A stretch of DNA of 12,366 nucleotides from CAZPUI01 sp964415525 (GTDB taxonomy: Bacteria > Acidobacteriota > Holophagae > Holophagales > Holophagaceae), in NCBI GenBank assembly GCA_964415525.1, contig CAYQAS010000124.1:1-12366 (forward strand), given 5' to 3'. Shown in pieces: positions 1 through 6,744 of the stretch (its first letter is position 1; each line of letters begins with the position of its first letter). The position numbers and the translations under genes are program-made. Under the pieces are notes generated by a model. It had not been told where the DNA came from. It made no database searches and saw only the letters and a program-made list of their open reading frames with translations.

Positions 1-671
1 ATGGCGTTGGCGGCGTACTTCGTGAGTTCGGAACTCGGGGGATCCATCACGAAGAAGTGGCCGGAATCGGCTTTGCGGGCCTGGGCGTGATCCAGCAGCG
101 GCTGGTAGAGGCCGCGCATCACGGTTTCCGCATGGGGTGTGGTCACGCCCACCACCACGCGGTCCGGGAAGAGGAAGTCGTCGATGGCACAGCCTTCCCG
201 CAGGAATTCCGGATTGGAGACCACCTCGAAGGGGCGGTCCGTCTCCGCAGCGATGGCGGCGGTCACTCGGGCAGCGGTTCCCACGGGCACGGTGCTCTTG
301 TCCACCACGATCAGGGGCTTGGCGTCCATGGATCGCAGGGACATGGCCTTGCCGATCTCCCTGCCCACCGCCAACACGAACTGCAGGTCTGCGCTGCCAT
401 CTTCGCTCTGGGGCGTCCCCACACAGATGAACGCGGCGTCGGCCTGGGCGATGCCCTCCTTCATTTCGAGGGAAAAGACGAGGGTGCCGTTTTTCTGGTG
501 CTTCAGGAGAAGTTCGTCCAAGCCTGGCTCGAAGATCGGACTGATGCCTTGGCGCAGCTTTTCGATCTTGGCGGGGTCGACGTCGATGCCCAGCACGGTA
601 TGCCCAGCCTCGGCAAATCCCACCGCGGCCACCAGCCCCACGTAGCCCGAACCAATCACCAGCACATGCAT
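1..671 (-). CDS. ugd: UDP-glucose 6-dehydrogenase, N-terminal part (cut by window edge)
   Basis: It oxidises UDP-glucose to UDP-glucuronate with two NAD+, supplying uronic acid for capsule, exopolysaccharide or LPS in the cytoplasm. The 223 visible residues carry the family signatures in order: the Rossmann loop GSGYVGL (7-13), the NAD-ribose acidic residue at the end of strand 2 (D30), FICVGTP (81-87), STVPVGT (126-132), SNPEFLREG (152-160), and ELTKYAANA (215-223), which holds the conserved Lys (K218) and Asn (N222). The catalytic Cys and C-terminal nucleotide domain lie beyond base 1. The ATG at 669-671 is chosen because AGGGAGG (minus strand, 678-684) sits six bases upstream and the Rossmann loop follows at once. 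It is divergent from the tolQ-like gene. UDP-ManNAc or GDP-mannose dehydrogenases are related alternatives, but the motifs fit the Ugd/TuaD group best. Confidence 0.93.
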   Translation of the reverse strand, partial: MHVLVIGSGYVGLVAAVGFAEAGHTVLGIDVDPAKIEKLRQGISPIFEPGLDELLLKHQKNGTLVFSLEMKEGIAQADAAFICVGTPQSEDGSADLQFVLAVGREIGKAMSLRSMDAKPLIVVDKSTVPVGTAARVTAAIAAETDRPFEVVSNPEFLREGCAIDDFLFPDRVVVGVTTPHAETVMRGLYQPLLDHAQARKADSGHFFVMDPPSSELTKYAANA

Positions 672-792
672 CCTGAGCCTCCCTTTCCACATCCGACTAC
701 ACGCCCCATGGCCGCCGAACGGTCGCCATGCAGTGTAGACAAAGGTTTCGCGCGTGACGAGGTCGGGTACCATTGCATGTCACGGAGGCAAG
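672..792. promoter_or_regulatory. Divergent intergenic region between ugd and the tolQ-like gene
   Basis: These 121 bases separate two genes transcribed away from each other, so both promoters should lie here or just inside the genes. It holds the ugd Shine-Dalgarno (678-684, minus strand) and the tolQ Shine-Dalgarno GGAGG (784-788, plus strand). A TACCAT hexamer at 768-773 is a weak -10 candidate for the plus strand, but no convincing -35 precedes it. I see no clear operator or riboswitch. The regulatory role is inferred from gene orientation. Confidence 0.4.
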
Positions 793-1491
793 ATGCTCCA
801 CGCAGCACTGATCGAAGGCCAAGGCATGAACCTGTGGGAAGTCGTACTCCACGGCGGCTTTGTTTCCAAGGTGGTTCTCGGCCTGCTCGGCGTGTTCTCC
901 CTGGTCTCCTGGGTGATCATTTTCAAGAAAGGTGTGCTGCTGAAACGCAGCGCCACGGTGTCGGAATCCTTCCGGGGAACCTTCCGGAAGGCCACCGATT
1001 GGAGGGAACTCAAGCAGCAGCTGGAGCCCTACCAGTTGAGCCCGATGGTAGGGCTCTTCGTCGCGGGCTACAGCGAGGTCACCTACCAGCTGCGGGTAGG
1101 ACAGACCGGCGGCGCGAAGCCCACTCTGCGGAACATGGAGGCGGTGGAGCGCAGCCTTCAGCGTGCCTCCGTGGTGGAGATGGGTCGCATGGAACGGCAT
1201 TTGGGCATCCTGGCCACCATCGCAGCCGTCAGCCCCTTCGTCGGCCTCTTCGGCACGGTGTGGGGCATCATCGACGCCTTCAATGGCATCGGCCAGACCG
1301 GTCAAGCGAACCTCGCCACCGTCGCGGTGCCGATCTCGGAAGCCCTCGTGGCCACCGCCATCGGCCTCGTCGCAGCGGTACCGGCGCTCATGGCCTACAA
1401 CTACTTCCAGGGCCGCATCAAGGCTTGGCAGACGGAACTCGATGACTTCGCCCTGGAGTTCATCAGCCTCTCCGAGCGCAATTTCACCTGA
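793..1491 (+). CDS. tolQ: TolQ/ExbB/MotA-family proton channel protein
   Basis: This inner-membrane subunit, with a TolR/ExbD partner, uses the proton gradient to power an envelope process: Tol-Pal outer-membrane constriction, or TonB-driven uptake in ExbB relatives. The 232-residue product has the family topology: a first membrane helix (about 24-44), a large cytoplasmic loop, then helices at about 137-157 and 182-202. The signatures are SPFVGLFGTVWGI (147-159) and ISEALVATAIGLVAAVPALMAYN (181-203). Together with the SWVII stretch after the first helix they resemble TolQ more than ExbB. The ATG at 793 is preferred because GGAGG lies four bases upstream. The ATG at 826 (starting MNLWEVV, closer to E. 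coli TolQ) is the main alternative, and a GTG at 754 is unlikely. No TolR/ExbD gene follows; instead the stop codon overlaps the DUF309 gene (TGATG). Confidence 0.88.
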   Translation: MLHAALIEGQGMNLWEVVLHGGFVSKVVLGLLGVFSLVSWVIIFKKGVLLKRSATVSESFRGTFRKATDWRELKQQLEPYQLSPMVGLFVAGYSEVTYQLRVGQTGGAKPTLRNMEAVERSLQRASVVEMGRMERHLGILATIAAVSPFVGLFGTVWGIIDAFNGIGQTGQANLATVAVPISEALVATAIGLVAAVPALMAYNYFQGRIKAWQTELDDFALEFISLSERNFT

Positions 1492-2285
1492 TGAGCACCT
1501 GCACGGACGAGAAGCGTCCCATCCTCTGGCAGCAGCAGCCGCGCATTCCCATCAGCGCTCAGCGCTGTCTGCGTCAGTGGCTCGAAGCCGCGCTGGAGGA
1601 TCCCCGAGACCGGGGGCTGCTCGTCTGGCCGGTGCTGCTCGGGGCACCGCGATTTCTCGCCGAACACCCCGAGGGCATCCCCTTGGCGCTGTTGCTGGAA
1701 AAAGCGGCTCCCATGCTGCGTTCCCTGGACGATGCCACGGATGTCAATGCCGCCTTTCGTGCCTGCCTGAACCGGTTCCCGACCACCGCGATCAAGGGCG
1801 CTTCCGGCTGGCTGCCCCATCCCGAATGGGTGGCATACGGGGATTGGCTGAGCCTACGCTCGGGTGTATTGCTGATGGCCCTCATGGGGCTTCCCTTGGA
1901 TGAACGTTACCGTCTTCATGCAGGCGTTGCGCTCTTCAACGAGGCTCTCTTTCACGAGTGTCATGACGCCCTTGAAGGCCTCTGGAAGGTCAGCCGGGGT
2001 CGGCTGCGTTCCGGCCTTCAGGGGCTTATCTTCATGGCCGGTGGTTATCACCACCAGCAGATGCAGAATCCGTCCGGGATGCAGTCCCTGTGGCGTTCCG
2101 CCCTGGAGTCTCTCCTTCCCCTGGACGGGCAGTTGAATACGCCCTGGGGCCTGGTGGCCATCGGAGACGCCCTGGAGACCTGTGCGACCCGCCTCGCCTG
2201 GCTTGACGAACAGGCGGCGGAGACGGACCTGGAGGGGCTCTGGCGCCTTCCCAGGCCAATCCTCGAGGTGAGCTGTGACGCCTGA
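1491..2285 (+). CDS. DUF309 domain protein with a long N-terminal extension
   Basis: The function is unknown. The C-terminal half carries the DUF309 signature: GVALFNEALFHECHDALEGLW (145-165) with its conserved His, Glu and Trp, then LQGLIFMAGGYHHQQ (176-190), a helical hairpin typical of this small family. At 264 residues it is clearly longer than the usual 100-170-residue DUF309 proteins. The first 140 or so residues (hydrophobic stretches near 43-52 and 62-70, and a WLPHPEWVAYGDWL segment at 107-120) match nothing I recognise. There is no signal peptide or membrane helix. The ATG overlaps the tolQ stop (TGATG) and lacks an obvious Shine-Dalgarno, so it probably relies on translational coupling. 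The 3' end overlaps the nadB start by 11 bases. The conserved His residues could suggest metal binding, which is speculation. Confidence 0.8.
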   Translation: MSTCTDEKRPILWQQQPRIPISAQRCLRQWLEAALEDPRDRGLLVWPVLLGAPRFLAEHPEGIPLALLLEKAAPMLRSLDDATDVNAAFRACLNRFPTTAIKGASGWLPHPEWVAYGDWLSLRSGVLLMALMGLPLDERYRLHAGVALFNEALFHECHDALEGLWKVSRGRLRSGLQGLIFMAGGYHHQQMQNPSGMQSLWRSALESLLPLDGQLNTPWGLVAIGDALETCATRLAWLDEQAAETDLEGLWRLPRPILEVSCDA

Positions 2286-3840
2286 CATTCTGGTTCTGGG
2301 AGCAGGGATTGCCGGCTGCACCGCAGCCCTCCGGGCAGCAGAACTGGGCGCTGATGTGCTCCTGGTGTCCAAGGATCCTCTAGGTACGGGCAACACCTCT
2401 TGGGCGCAAGGGGGTATCGCGGGGCTTTCCGCTTCAGGCATGGATTCCCCTGAACGTTTGGCGGCGGATGTTGAGGCGGCGGGTGCAGGACTCTGCAATC
2501 CCAGCGCCGTGCGACTGCTGGCAGAGGAGGGCCCGAGGCTCCTCAAGGATTACCTCTGGAAGCACGTGGGCGTGCCCTTCGACCTCGGAGCGGACGGCAC
2601 GCCCCAGCCCACCCGGGAGGCGGCCCACAGCGAGCACCGCATCTACCACGTGCGGGACGAGACGGGGCGCGCGATCCAGGACAGCCTCAGTGCCGCAGTG
2701 CGCAACCATCCCCGCATCAAACTGCGTGAAGGCGCGGTCCTGGCGGATCTCGTGACCATTCCCCACCACGCCTCGGACCCTTGCCGGGTCTACGATCCCA
2801 TCCAGGTCCGGGGCGCTTACCTGCTCGATGCCGCTACGGGTCGGGTAGAGCGCACCCTGGCGCGGCGGACGGTCCTCGCCACCGGCGGCCTGGGCTATCT
2901 CTATCTGCACACGAGCAACCCGCCTGGGGCCACGGGAGACGGGTTGGCGGCGGCCTTTCGCGCCAGTGCCCGCATCCTCAACTGCGAGTACATCCAGTTC
3001 CATCCCACGACCCTCTTCATCCCCGGACAGCCCCGCACTCTGCTGACGGAGGCCCTGCGCGGAGAGGGGGCTCACCTCATCAACCGCAAGGGCGAGCGTT
3101 TCATGAGCCGGTACGCCCCGGAGCAGATGGAACTGGCCCCCCGGGATGTGGTCAGCCGCGCCATCTTCACGGAGATGGCCAGCACGGGCGACCTCTGCGT
3201 CTATCTCGACCTGAAGCCGCTTTTGACGGAACTCGATGTGGAGCAACGTTTCCCCAAAGTCCTGGACACCTGCCGCTCCCACGGGATCGAACCCACCCGA
3301 CAACCCATCCCGGTCGTTCCCGCCGCCCACTACTTCTGTGGGGGTGTCGGCGTGGACCTAGAGGGTCGCACCAGCCTGCCGGGGCTCTTCGCCGCGGGGG
3401 AAGTGGCCTGTACGGGCGTCCACGGCGCGAATCGCCTAGCATCGACCTCCCTGCTTGAGGGCCTCGTGTGGGGGCATCGGGCGGCTGAAGCAGCGGTGTC
3501 GGAGCTCCCCGGCGCCGAATTGTCGAATCCCGAAGACATCCGCCCCTGGCTGCCCGCCCAGGATTCCGCGGAACCAGATCCGCTCCTCATCGAGCAGGAC
3601 TGGAACAACATCCGGACCACGCTCTGGAACTACGCCGGCATCATCCGAACCCGGGCCCGACTGCACCGGGCCCGGGCCGACATGGGCTACCTCTTCCACC
3701 GCATCGATGCGTTCTACCGGTCGGCACCCTTGAACCGCAACCTGCTGGAGCTGCGCAACGCGATCATATGCGCCAAGTTGATCCTGAAGGCCGCCGCCCA
3801 GAACCCCGAGAGCCGGGGCTGCCACTTCCGGTTGGACTGA
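2275..3840 (+). CDS. nadB: L-aspartate oxidase
   Basis: This FAD enzyme oxidises L-aspartate to iminoaspartate, the first step of de novo NAD synthesis (then NadA and NadC, not in this window). In anaerobes fumarate can replace oxygen as acceptor. The 521-residue product has the FAD dinucleotide fold GAGIAGCTAALRAAE (9-23), TSWAQGGIAG (41-50), HSEHRIYHVRDETG (118-131), EYIQFHPTTL (238-247), EALRGEGAHL (259-268), and the FAD-binding end GRTSLPGLFAAGEVACTGVHGANRLASTSLLEG, present across 364-396. H243, R290, H352 and R387 fall at or next to the E. coli active-site numbers H244, R290, H351 and R386. The C-terminus ESRGCHFRLD matches NadB rather than succinate dehydrogenase. The GTG start at 2275 has GAGG six bases upstream and overlaps the DUF309 gene by 11 bases. 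Confidence 0.95.
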   Translation: MTPDILVLGAGIAGCTAALRAAELGADVLLVSKDPLGTGNTSWAQGGIAGLSASGMDSPERLAADVEAAGAGLCNPSAVRLLAEEGPRLLKDYLWKHVGVPFDLGADGTPQPTREAAHSEHRIYHVRDETGRAIQDSLSAAVRNHPRIKLREGAVLADLVTIPHHASDPCRVYDPIQVRGAYLLDAATGRVERTLARRTVLATGGLGYLYLHTSNPPGATGDGLAAAFRASARILNCEYIQFHPTTLFIPGQPRTLLTEALRGEGAHLINRKGERFMSRYAPEQMELAPRDVVSRAIFTEMASTGDLCVYLDLKPLLTELDVEQRFPKVLDTCRSHGIEPTRQPIPVVPAAHYFCGGVGVDLEGRTSLPGLFAAGEVACTGVHGANRLASTSLLEGLVWGHRAAEAAVSELPGAELSNPEDIRPWLPAQDSAEPDPLLIEQDWNNIRTTLWNYAGIIRTRARLHRARADMGYLFHRIDAFYRSAPLNRNLLELRNAIICAKLILKAAAQNPESRGCHFRLD

Positions 3841-3842
3841 CC

Positions 3843-4259
3843 ATGTTCACCCTCTCCCACGCCCTCGAGACCTCCGCCACTCCGGAACAGGTCTGGAAGC
3901 TGCTCGAAGAACCGCGCCGCTGGCCGGAGTGGATGACCGGGCTCCTCGCCGTCAGCCTGCCGGGCCCGGCTTCGTTGGGGGCCACGGGCAAGCTCCGCTT
4001 TGATGGCCAGGGCACCCGCACGTTCAGGTTGGAGAAGCTCCAGTCCCTCACCGAACTGCAGTGGGTGGTGCTTGGGTTCGGTCGAGTGGCCCGCTTCCGA
4101 ATCTCCCTGATCGCCAGCCCCATGGGGACACGCCTCACGCAGCGGGTGGAGGTGCAAGGCGCTGGGGCATGGATGGATCTACTCTTTAGGCGAAAGAGGC
4201 TCGCCCAGCGGCTTCCAGACAGCACTCGAGCCCTGGCTCGAGTGGCATCCACCCAGTAG
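3843..4259 (+). CDS. SRPBCC (START/polyketide-cyclase-like) small protein
   Basis: A 138-residue protein of the SRPBCC helix-grip fold, which forms a hydrophobic ligand pocket. The actual ligand is unknown. The N-terminus is typical: MFTLSHALETSATPEQVWKL, a beta strand, then the 'ATPEQVWKLLEEPRRWPEWMTG' helix region with the conserved W-P-E-W (residues 30-33). Later come alternating strands with R and E residues (LTQRVEVQGAG) and a C-terminal amphipathic basic helix (RRKRLAQRL). No signal peptide is visible. The ATG at 3843 is two bases after the nadB stop with only a weak Shine-Dalgarno, so it is probably coupled to nadB translation. It ends with TAG one base short of the convergent kdsB stop. 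Its last codons contain a near-perfect inverted repeat (4223-4244). Confidence 0.75.
   Translation: MFTLSHALETSATPEQVWKLLEEPRRWPEWMTGLLAVSLPGPASLGATGKLRFDGQGTRTFRLEKLQSLTELQWVVLGFGRVARFRISLIASPMGTRLTQRVEVQGAGAWMDLLFRRKRLAQRLPDSTRALARVASTQ
4223..4244. terminator. 10-bp inverted repeat at convergent junction, possible hairpin terminator
   Basis: Bases 4223-4232 are the exact reverse complement of 4235-4244, with two bases between, giving a GC-rich hairpin with CTCGAG in each arm. It lies inside the last codons of the SRPBCC gene and begins 17 bases beyond the kdsB stop on the minus strand. No T-tract follows on either strand, so intrinsic termination would be inefficient. Its position between two converging genes with only one base between stop codons is the main argument for a role. 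Confidence 0.4.
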
Positions 4260-4260
4260 T

Positions 4261-5052
4261 TCAGATCCGACCACGCTCCCGCAGCAGCGCTTCCACTTCG
4301 GCCACGTCCCCAGGAACGTCCACGCCCAGGCTCAGGTGCGCGCTGCGGGCAACACCGATGGCCATGCCCGCCGCCAGGGCGCGGAGCTGTTCCAGCATCT
4401 CGAAGCGCTCCAGGGGATGGGGCGCAAGTTTCGTAAAGGCTCGAAGCGCCTCAGGCCGGTAGGCGTAGATGCCGAGGTGCCGCTGGAACATGGGCAACTG
4501 ATCGGGGGTCATCCAAGGGCGGAAGTCCGCCTCGAAGATCTGGCCGTGGCGCAGATACGGAATGGGGCTGCGGCTGAAGTAGAGTGCGCGGCCGCGGTCG
4601 TCCGTGACCACCTTCACGGCATTGGGATTGAAGACCTCATCCATGGAGGCAAAAGGGCAAGCGGCGGTGCCCATGGGCAGATCCGGCTGATCCGCCATCA
4701 GGCGCACCAGGGCCGCGATGGTCTCGGGATGCATGGCGGGTTCGTCGCCCTGGATGTTGACGACCACGTCGAAGGTCTCGTCCAGCTGATCCAGAGCCGC
4801 TGCGGCGCGATCGGTGCCGGAGGGCAGGGCGGGATCCGTCATCACCACCTCGCCCCCAAAGCCCTCCACTGTGGCCTGGATCCGGGCGTCATCCGTGGCG
4901 ACCACCACGTGGTCGATGCCCGCCGCAAGGCGCGCCGATTCCCAGACCCACTGGATCATGGGACGGCCTGCGATGAGCGTGAGGGGCTTTCCGGGGAAGC
5001 GGGTGGCGGCGAATCGGGAAGGCAGAACGGCGAGGGTACGCATATGAGGCAT
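4261..5052 (-). CDS. kdsB: 3-deoxy-manno-octulosonate cytidylyltransferase (CMP-Kdo synthetase)
   Basis: It activates Kdo with CTP to CMP-Kdo in the cytoplasm for addition to lipid A, so its presence implies a Kdo-containing LPS and an outer membrane. The 263-residue product is the expected size and shows the nucleotide-binding start LAVLPSRFAATRFPGKPL (7-24), SGTDR (78-82), NIQGDEP (99-105), FNPNAVKVV (141-149), YFSRSPIPY (158-166), RHLGIYAYR (191-199), PLERFEMLEQLR (213-224) and GVDVPGD (243-249). The Mg-binding Asp residues are expected at D103 and D245. The start at 5052 is the first in-frame ATG, with a purine-rich GGATGGAG just before it at tight spacing. The ATG at 5043 (starting MRTLAVLPSR) is an equally good family fit. 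It is divergent from fabH and convergent with the SRPBCC gene. Confidence 0.94.
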   Translation of the reverse strand: MPHMRTLAVLPSRFAATRFPGKPLTLIAGRPMIQWVWESARLAAGIDHVVVATDDARIQATVEGFGGEVVMTDPALPSGTDRAAAALDQLDETFDVVVNIQGDEPAMHPETIAALVRLMADQPDLPMGTAACPFASMDEVFNPNAVKVVTDDRGRALYFSRSPIPYLRHGQIFEADFRPWMTPDQLPMFQRHLGIYAYRPEALRAFTKLAPHPLERFEMLEQLRALAAGMAIGVARSAHLSLGVDVPGDVAEVEALLRERGRI

Positions 5053-5207
5053 GACTCCATCCGCCAGTATCCAGGGCGTTTCCCGGCCATGGCAAGGCTG
5101 CAGCCGCGTGGCATGCAGGAACCGTCATGGCATTCACAGGCTCCTTGGCTCAAAATGGACGGCTGCCCTGCTGCGGATCACGCACGCGGATGGCGAAGGA
5201 GGTTCCA
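5053..5207. promoter_or_regulatory. Divergent intergenic region between kdsB and fabH
   Basis: These 155 bases separate divergently transcribed kdsB and fabH and probably hold both promoters. An open frame extends fabH upstream to 5127, but its translation does not resemble FabH N-termini and the real start is better placed at 5208. I could not find a convincing -35/-10 pair, a FapR-like or other fatty-acid operator, or a hairpin here. Confidence 0.35.
5196..5203 (+). promoter_or_regulatory. Strong Shine-Dalgarno that fixes the fabH TTG start
   Basis: AAGGAGGT is a full-length match to the anti-Shine-Dalgarno of 16S rRNA. The next in-frame start-type codon is TTG at 5208, with ideal spacing. 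The only nearby ATG (5190) lies upstream of this element and would be masked by it. Confidence 0.8.
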
Positions 5208-6212
5208 TTGACTCGTCGGTTCTCTGTACCTGTGGGCATCACTGCGACTGGGCAGTTCTATCCCGAGCGCGTGGTCACCAACGAGGATCTGGCGCAGTTC
5301 ATGGACACGACGGACGAATGGATCACGTCGCGCACGGGCATCAAGAGCCGTCGCTGGGTTGAGCCCGGAGTCGCCTCCTCGGATCTCGGCGCGAAGGCGC
5401 TGCAGATGGCCCTCGAGCGGCGCGGCATCGGCCCCGACGACCTGGACGCGATCATCGTGTGCACCGTGACTCCGGACCACATGTTCCCCACCACGGCCGC
5501 TCTCGTCGCGCACAAGATCGGCGCGACCAAGGTCTACGGCTTCGATCTCAACGGCGCCTGCAGCGGCTTCCTCTTCGGACTCACCAACGCCTGCGGCATG
5601 GTCGCCAGTGGCGCGGTGAAGCGTGTGGCTGTCGTCGGTTGCGAGGTCATGACCTCCATCATCAACAAGACGGATAGGAACACCGCCGTGCTCTTCGGGG
5701 ATGGTGCTGGTGCTGCCATCATCGAGCAGGTGGAGGAAGGCTTTGGCGTGCTGGACTTCGAACAGCGCGTGAACGCCGTGGGCCAGGATCTGCTGAAGAT
5801 GCCCGCCGGTGGCTCCGCACTGCCCGCCAGTAAAGAGACCGTAGAGCAGGGGCTGCACTATGTCCACCAGCAGGGACAGGAGGTCTACAAGCACGCCGTG
5901 CGTGAGATGTGCGACTTCAGCCGCCTCATGGTGGAGCGCAACGGGCTCCAGGGCGACGACATCAAGCTGCTCGTGCCGCACCAGGCCAACATCCGCATCA
6001 TGGAGGCCGTGGCCAAACGGCTCGAAATGGGACCGGAGCGCATGGCCAACAACATCTCGGAGTACGCCAACACCACGGCGGCCACCATCCCAACGGCGAT
6101 TCACCAGTGCCGAGAGGCCGGGCGGATCCAGAAGGGCGACACCATCGTCATCACGGCCTTCGGCGCCGGATTCACCTTTGGCGCGGCACTGATGCGCTGG
6201 GCCGTGGACTGA
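5208..6212 (+). CDS. fabH: 3-oxoacyl-ACP synthase III (beta-ketoacyl-ACP synthase III)
   Basis: It condenses an acyl-CoA (usually acetyl-CoA) with malonyl-ACP to start type II fatty-acid synthesis. With the TTG start the product has 334 residues, slightly longer than E. coli FabH (317). The Cys-His-Asn triad is complete: C118 in NGACSGFLFG, H258 in VPHQANIRI, and N288 in YANTTAATIP. Other signatures are DEWITSRTGI (36-45), FGDGAGAA (163-170) and the C-terminal FGAGFTFGAAL (318-328). The TTG at 5208 is chosen over ATGs at 5127 and 5190 because AAGGAGGT lies just upstream and the resulting N-terminus (TRRFSVPVGITATGQFYPE) matches the first strand of the family. Its stop overlaps the rsmD start (TGATG). 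The usual plsX, fabD and acpP neighbours are absent. Confidence 0.94.
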   Translation: MTRRFSVPVGITATGQFYPERVVTNEDLAQFMDTTDEWITSRTGIKSRRWVEPGVASSDLGAKALQMALERRGIGPDDLDAIIVCTVTPDHMFPTTAALVAHKIGATKVYGFDLNGACSGFLFGLTNACGMVASGAVKRVAVVGCEVMTSIINKTDRNTAVLFGDGAGAAIIEQVEEGFGVLDFEQRVNAVGQDLLKMPAGGSALPASKETVEQGLHYVHQQGQEVYKHAVREMCDFSRLMVERNGLQGDDIKLLVPHQANIRIMEAVAKRLEMGPERMANNISEYANTTAATIPTAIHQCREAGRIQKGDTIVITAFGAGFTFGAALMRWAVD

Positions 6213-6742
6213 TGCGCATCATCGCGGGACAGATCAAGGGCCGCGCCCTCGCCACGCCGGGCAAGGGCACCCACGACATCCGGCCTACGTCGGATATGAC
6301 GCGGGAGGCCCTGTTCTCCATCCTCGGTCGATGGCCGCAGGGTGCCTTCGTCGACCTCTTCGCCGGCACGGGCGCCGTGGGGCTGGAGGCCTGGTCTCGG
6401 GGCTACAGCCCCGTAAGCGCAGTCGAACAGCCTGGTAGGGCGCTCGACCTGCTCAAGACCAACAGCCGAGGGACGGACCTGAAGGTGCTGGCCAAGGATG
6501 CCCGTCGGCTGGCGGCGGACACCTTTCAGGACGTGGCCGTGGTTTTTGCGGATCCACCCTATCCCGTCTCCGTGGAACTCTGGTCCCTGCTGGCTCCGGT
6601 GATCCGCGCCTGGATGTCTCCCGATGGGATTCTGGTCTGGGAATCGGAACGGCGCACGGACCTGCCCGCGGTGGCGGGTTGGGAACGAATCGACGAGCGT
6701 GCCTACGGCAGGGCGCACCTCGCGTTTTTTGGCCCCTGCTGA
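6212..6742 (+). CDS. rsmD: 16S rRNA (guanine(966)-N(2))-methyltransferase
   Basis: It methylates G966 of 16S rRNA in the small subunit using S-adenosylmethionine. The 176-residue product shows the RsmD arrangement: MRIIAGQIKGRALATP at the N-terminus, RPTSDMTREALFSIL (24-38), the SAM-binding motif I FVDLFAGTGAVGLEAWSRG (46-64), and the catalytic DPPYP (114-118). It is somewhat shorter than E. coli RsmD (198), mainly at the loops and C-terminus, with no sign of truncation. The ATG overlaps the fabH TGA by one base and has no clear Shine-Dalgarno, so translation is probably coupled. The common downstream partner coaD is not present; a histidine kinase follows after 37 bases. A T6 run at 6725-6730 is within codons for two Phe residues and is not preceded by a good stem. 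Confidence 0.92.
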   Translation: MRIIAGQIKGRALATPGKGTHDIRPTSDMTREALFSILGRWPQGAFVDLFAGTGAVGLEAWSRGYSPVSAVEQPGRALDLLKTNSRGTDLKVLAKDARRLAADTFQDVAVVFADPPYPVSVELWSLLAPVIRAWMSPDGILVWESERRTDLPAVAGWERIDERAYGRAHLAFFGPC

Positions 6743-6744
6743 TG

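Noticed and set aside
697..1305. 202-codon minus-strand frame antisense to the tolQ-like gene
   Set aside because: The sense frame has clear TolQ motifs and membrane helices; the antisense product is low-complexity and has no family signature.
57..1445. 462-codon open frame on the plus strand across the ugd and tolQ-like genes
   Set aside because: It is antisense to ugd in its first half and an alternate frame of tolQ in the second. The translation is His/Gly/Arg-rich with no domain, as expected from high-GC shadow frames.
2434..3330. 298-codon minus-strand frame antisense to nadB
   Set aside because: NadB motifs and active-site residues are intact on the plus strand. This frame is a GC-driven shadow.
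4336..5211. 291-codon plus-strand frame opposite kdsB
   Set aside because: KdsB is unmistakable on the minus strand; the opposing frame shows no recognisable domain and no ribosome-binding site.
5178..6104. 308-codon minus-strand frame opposite fabH
   Set aside because: It is rich in His, Val and Asp in a pattern mirroring FabH codons and has no family signature.
6696..6730. T6 run near the end of rsmD as an intrinsic terminator
   Set aside because: It encodes two Phe codons, the nearby complementary bases give only a weak bulged stem, and about six bases separate that stem from the T-run.
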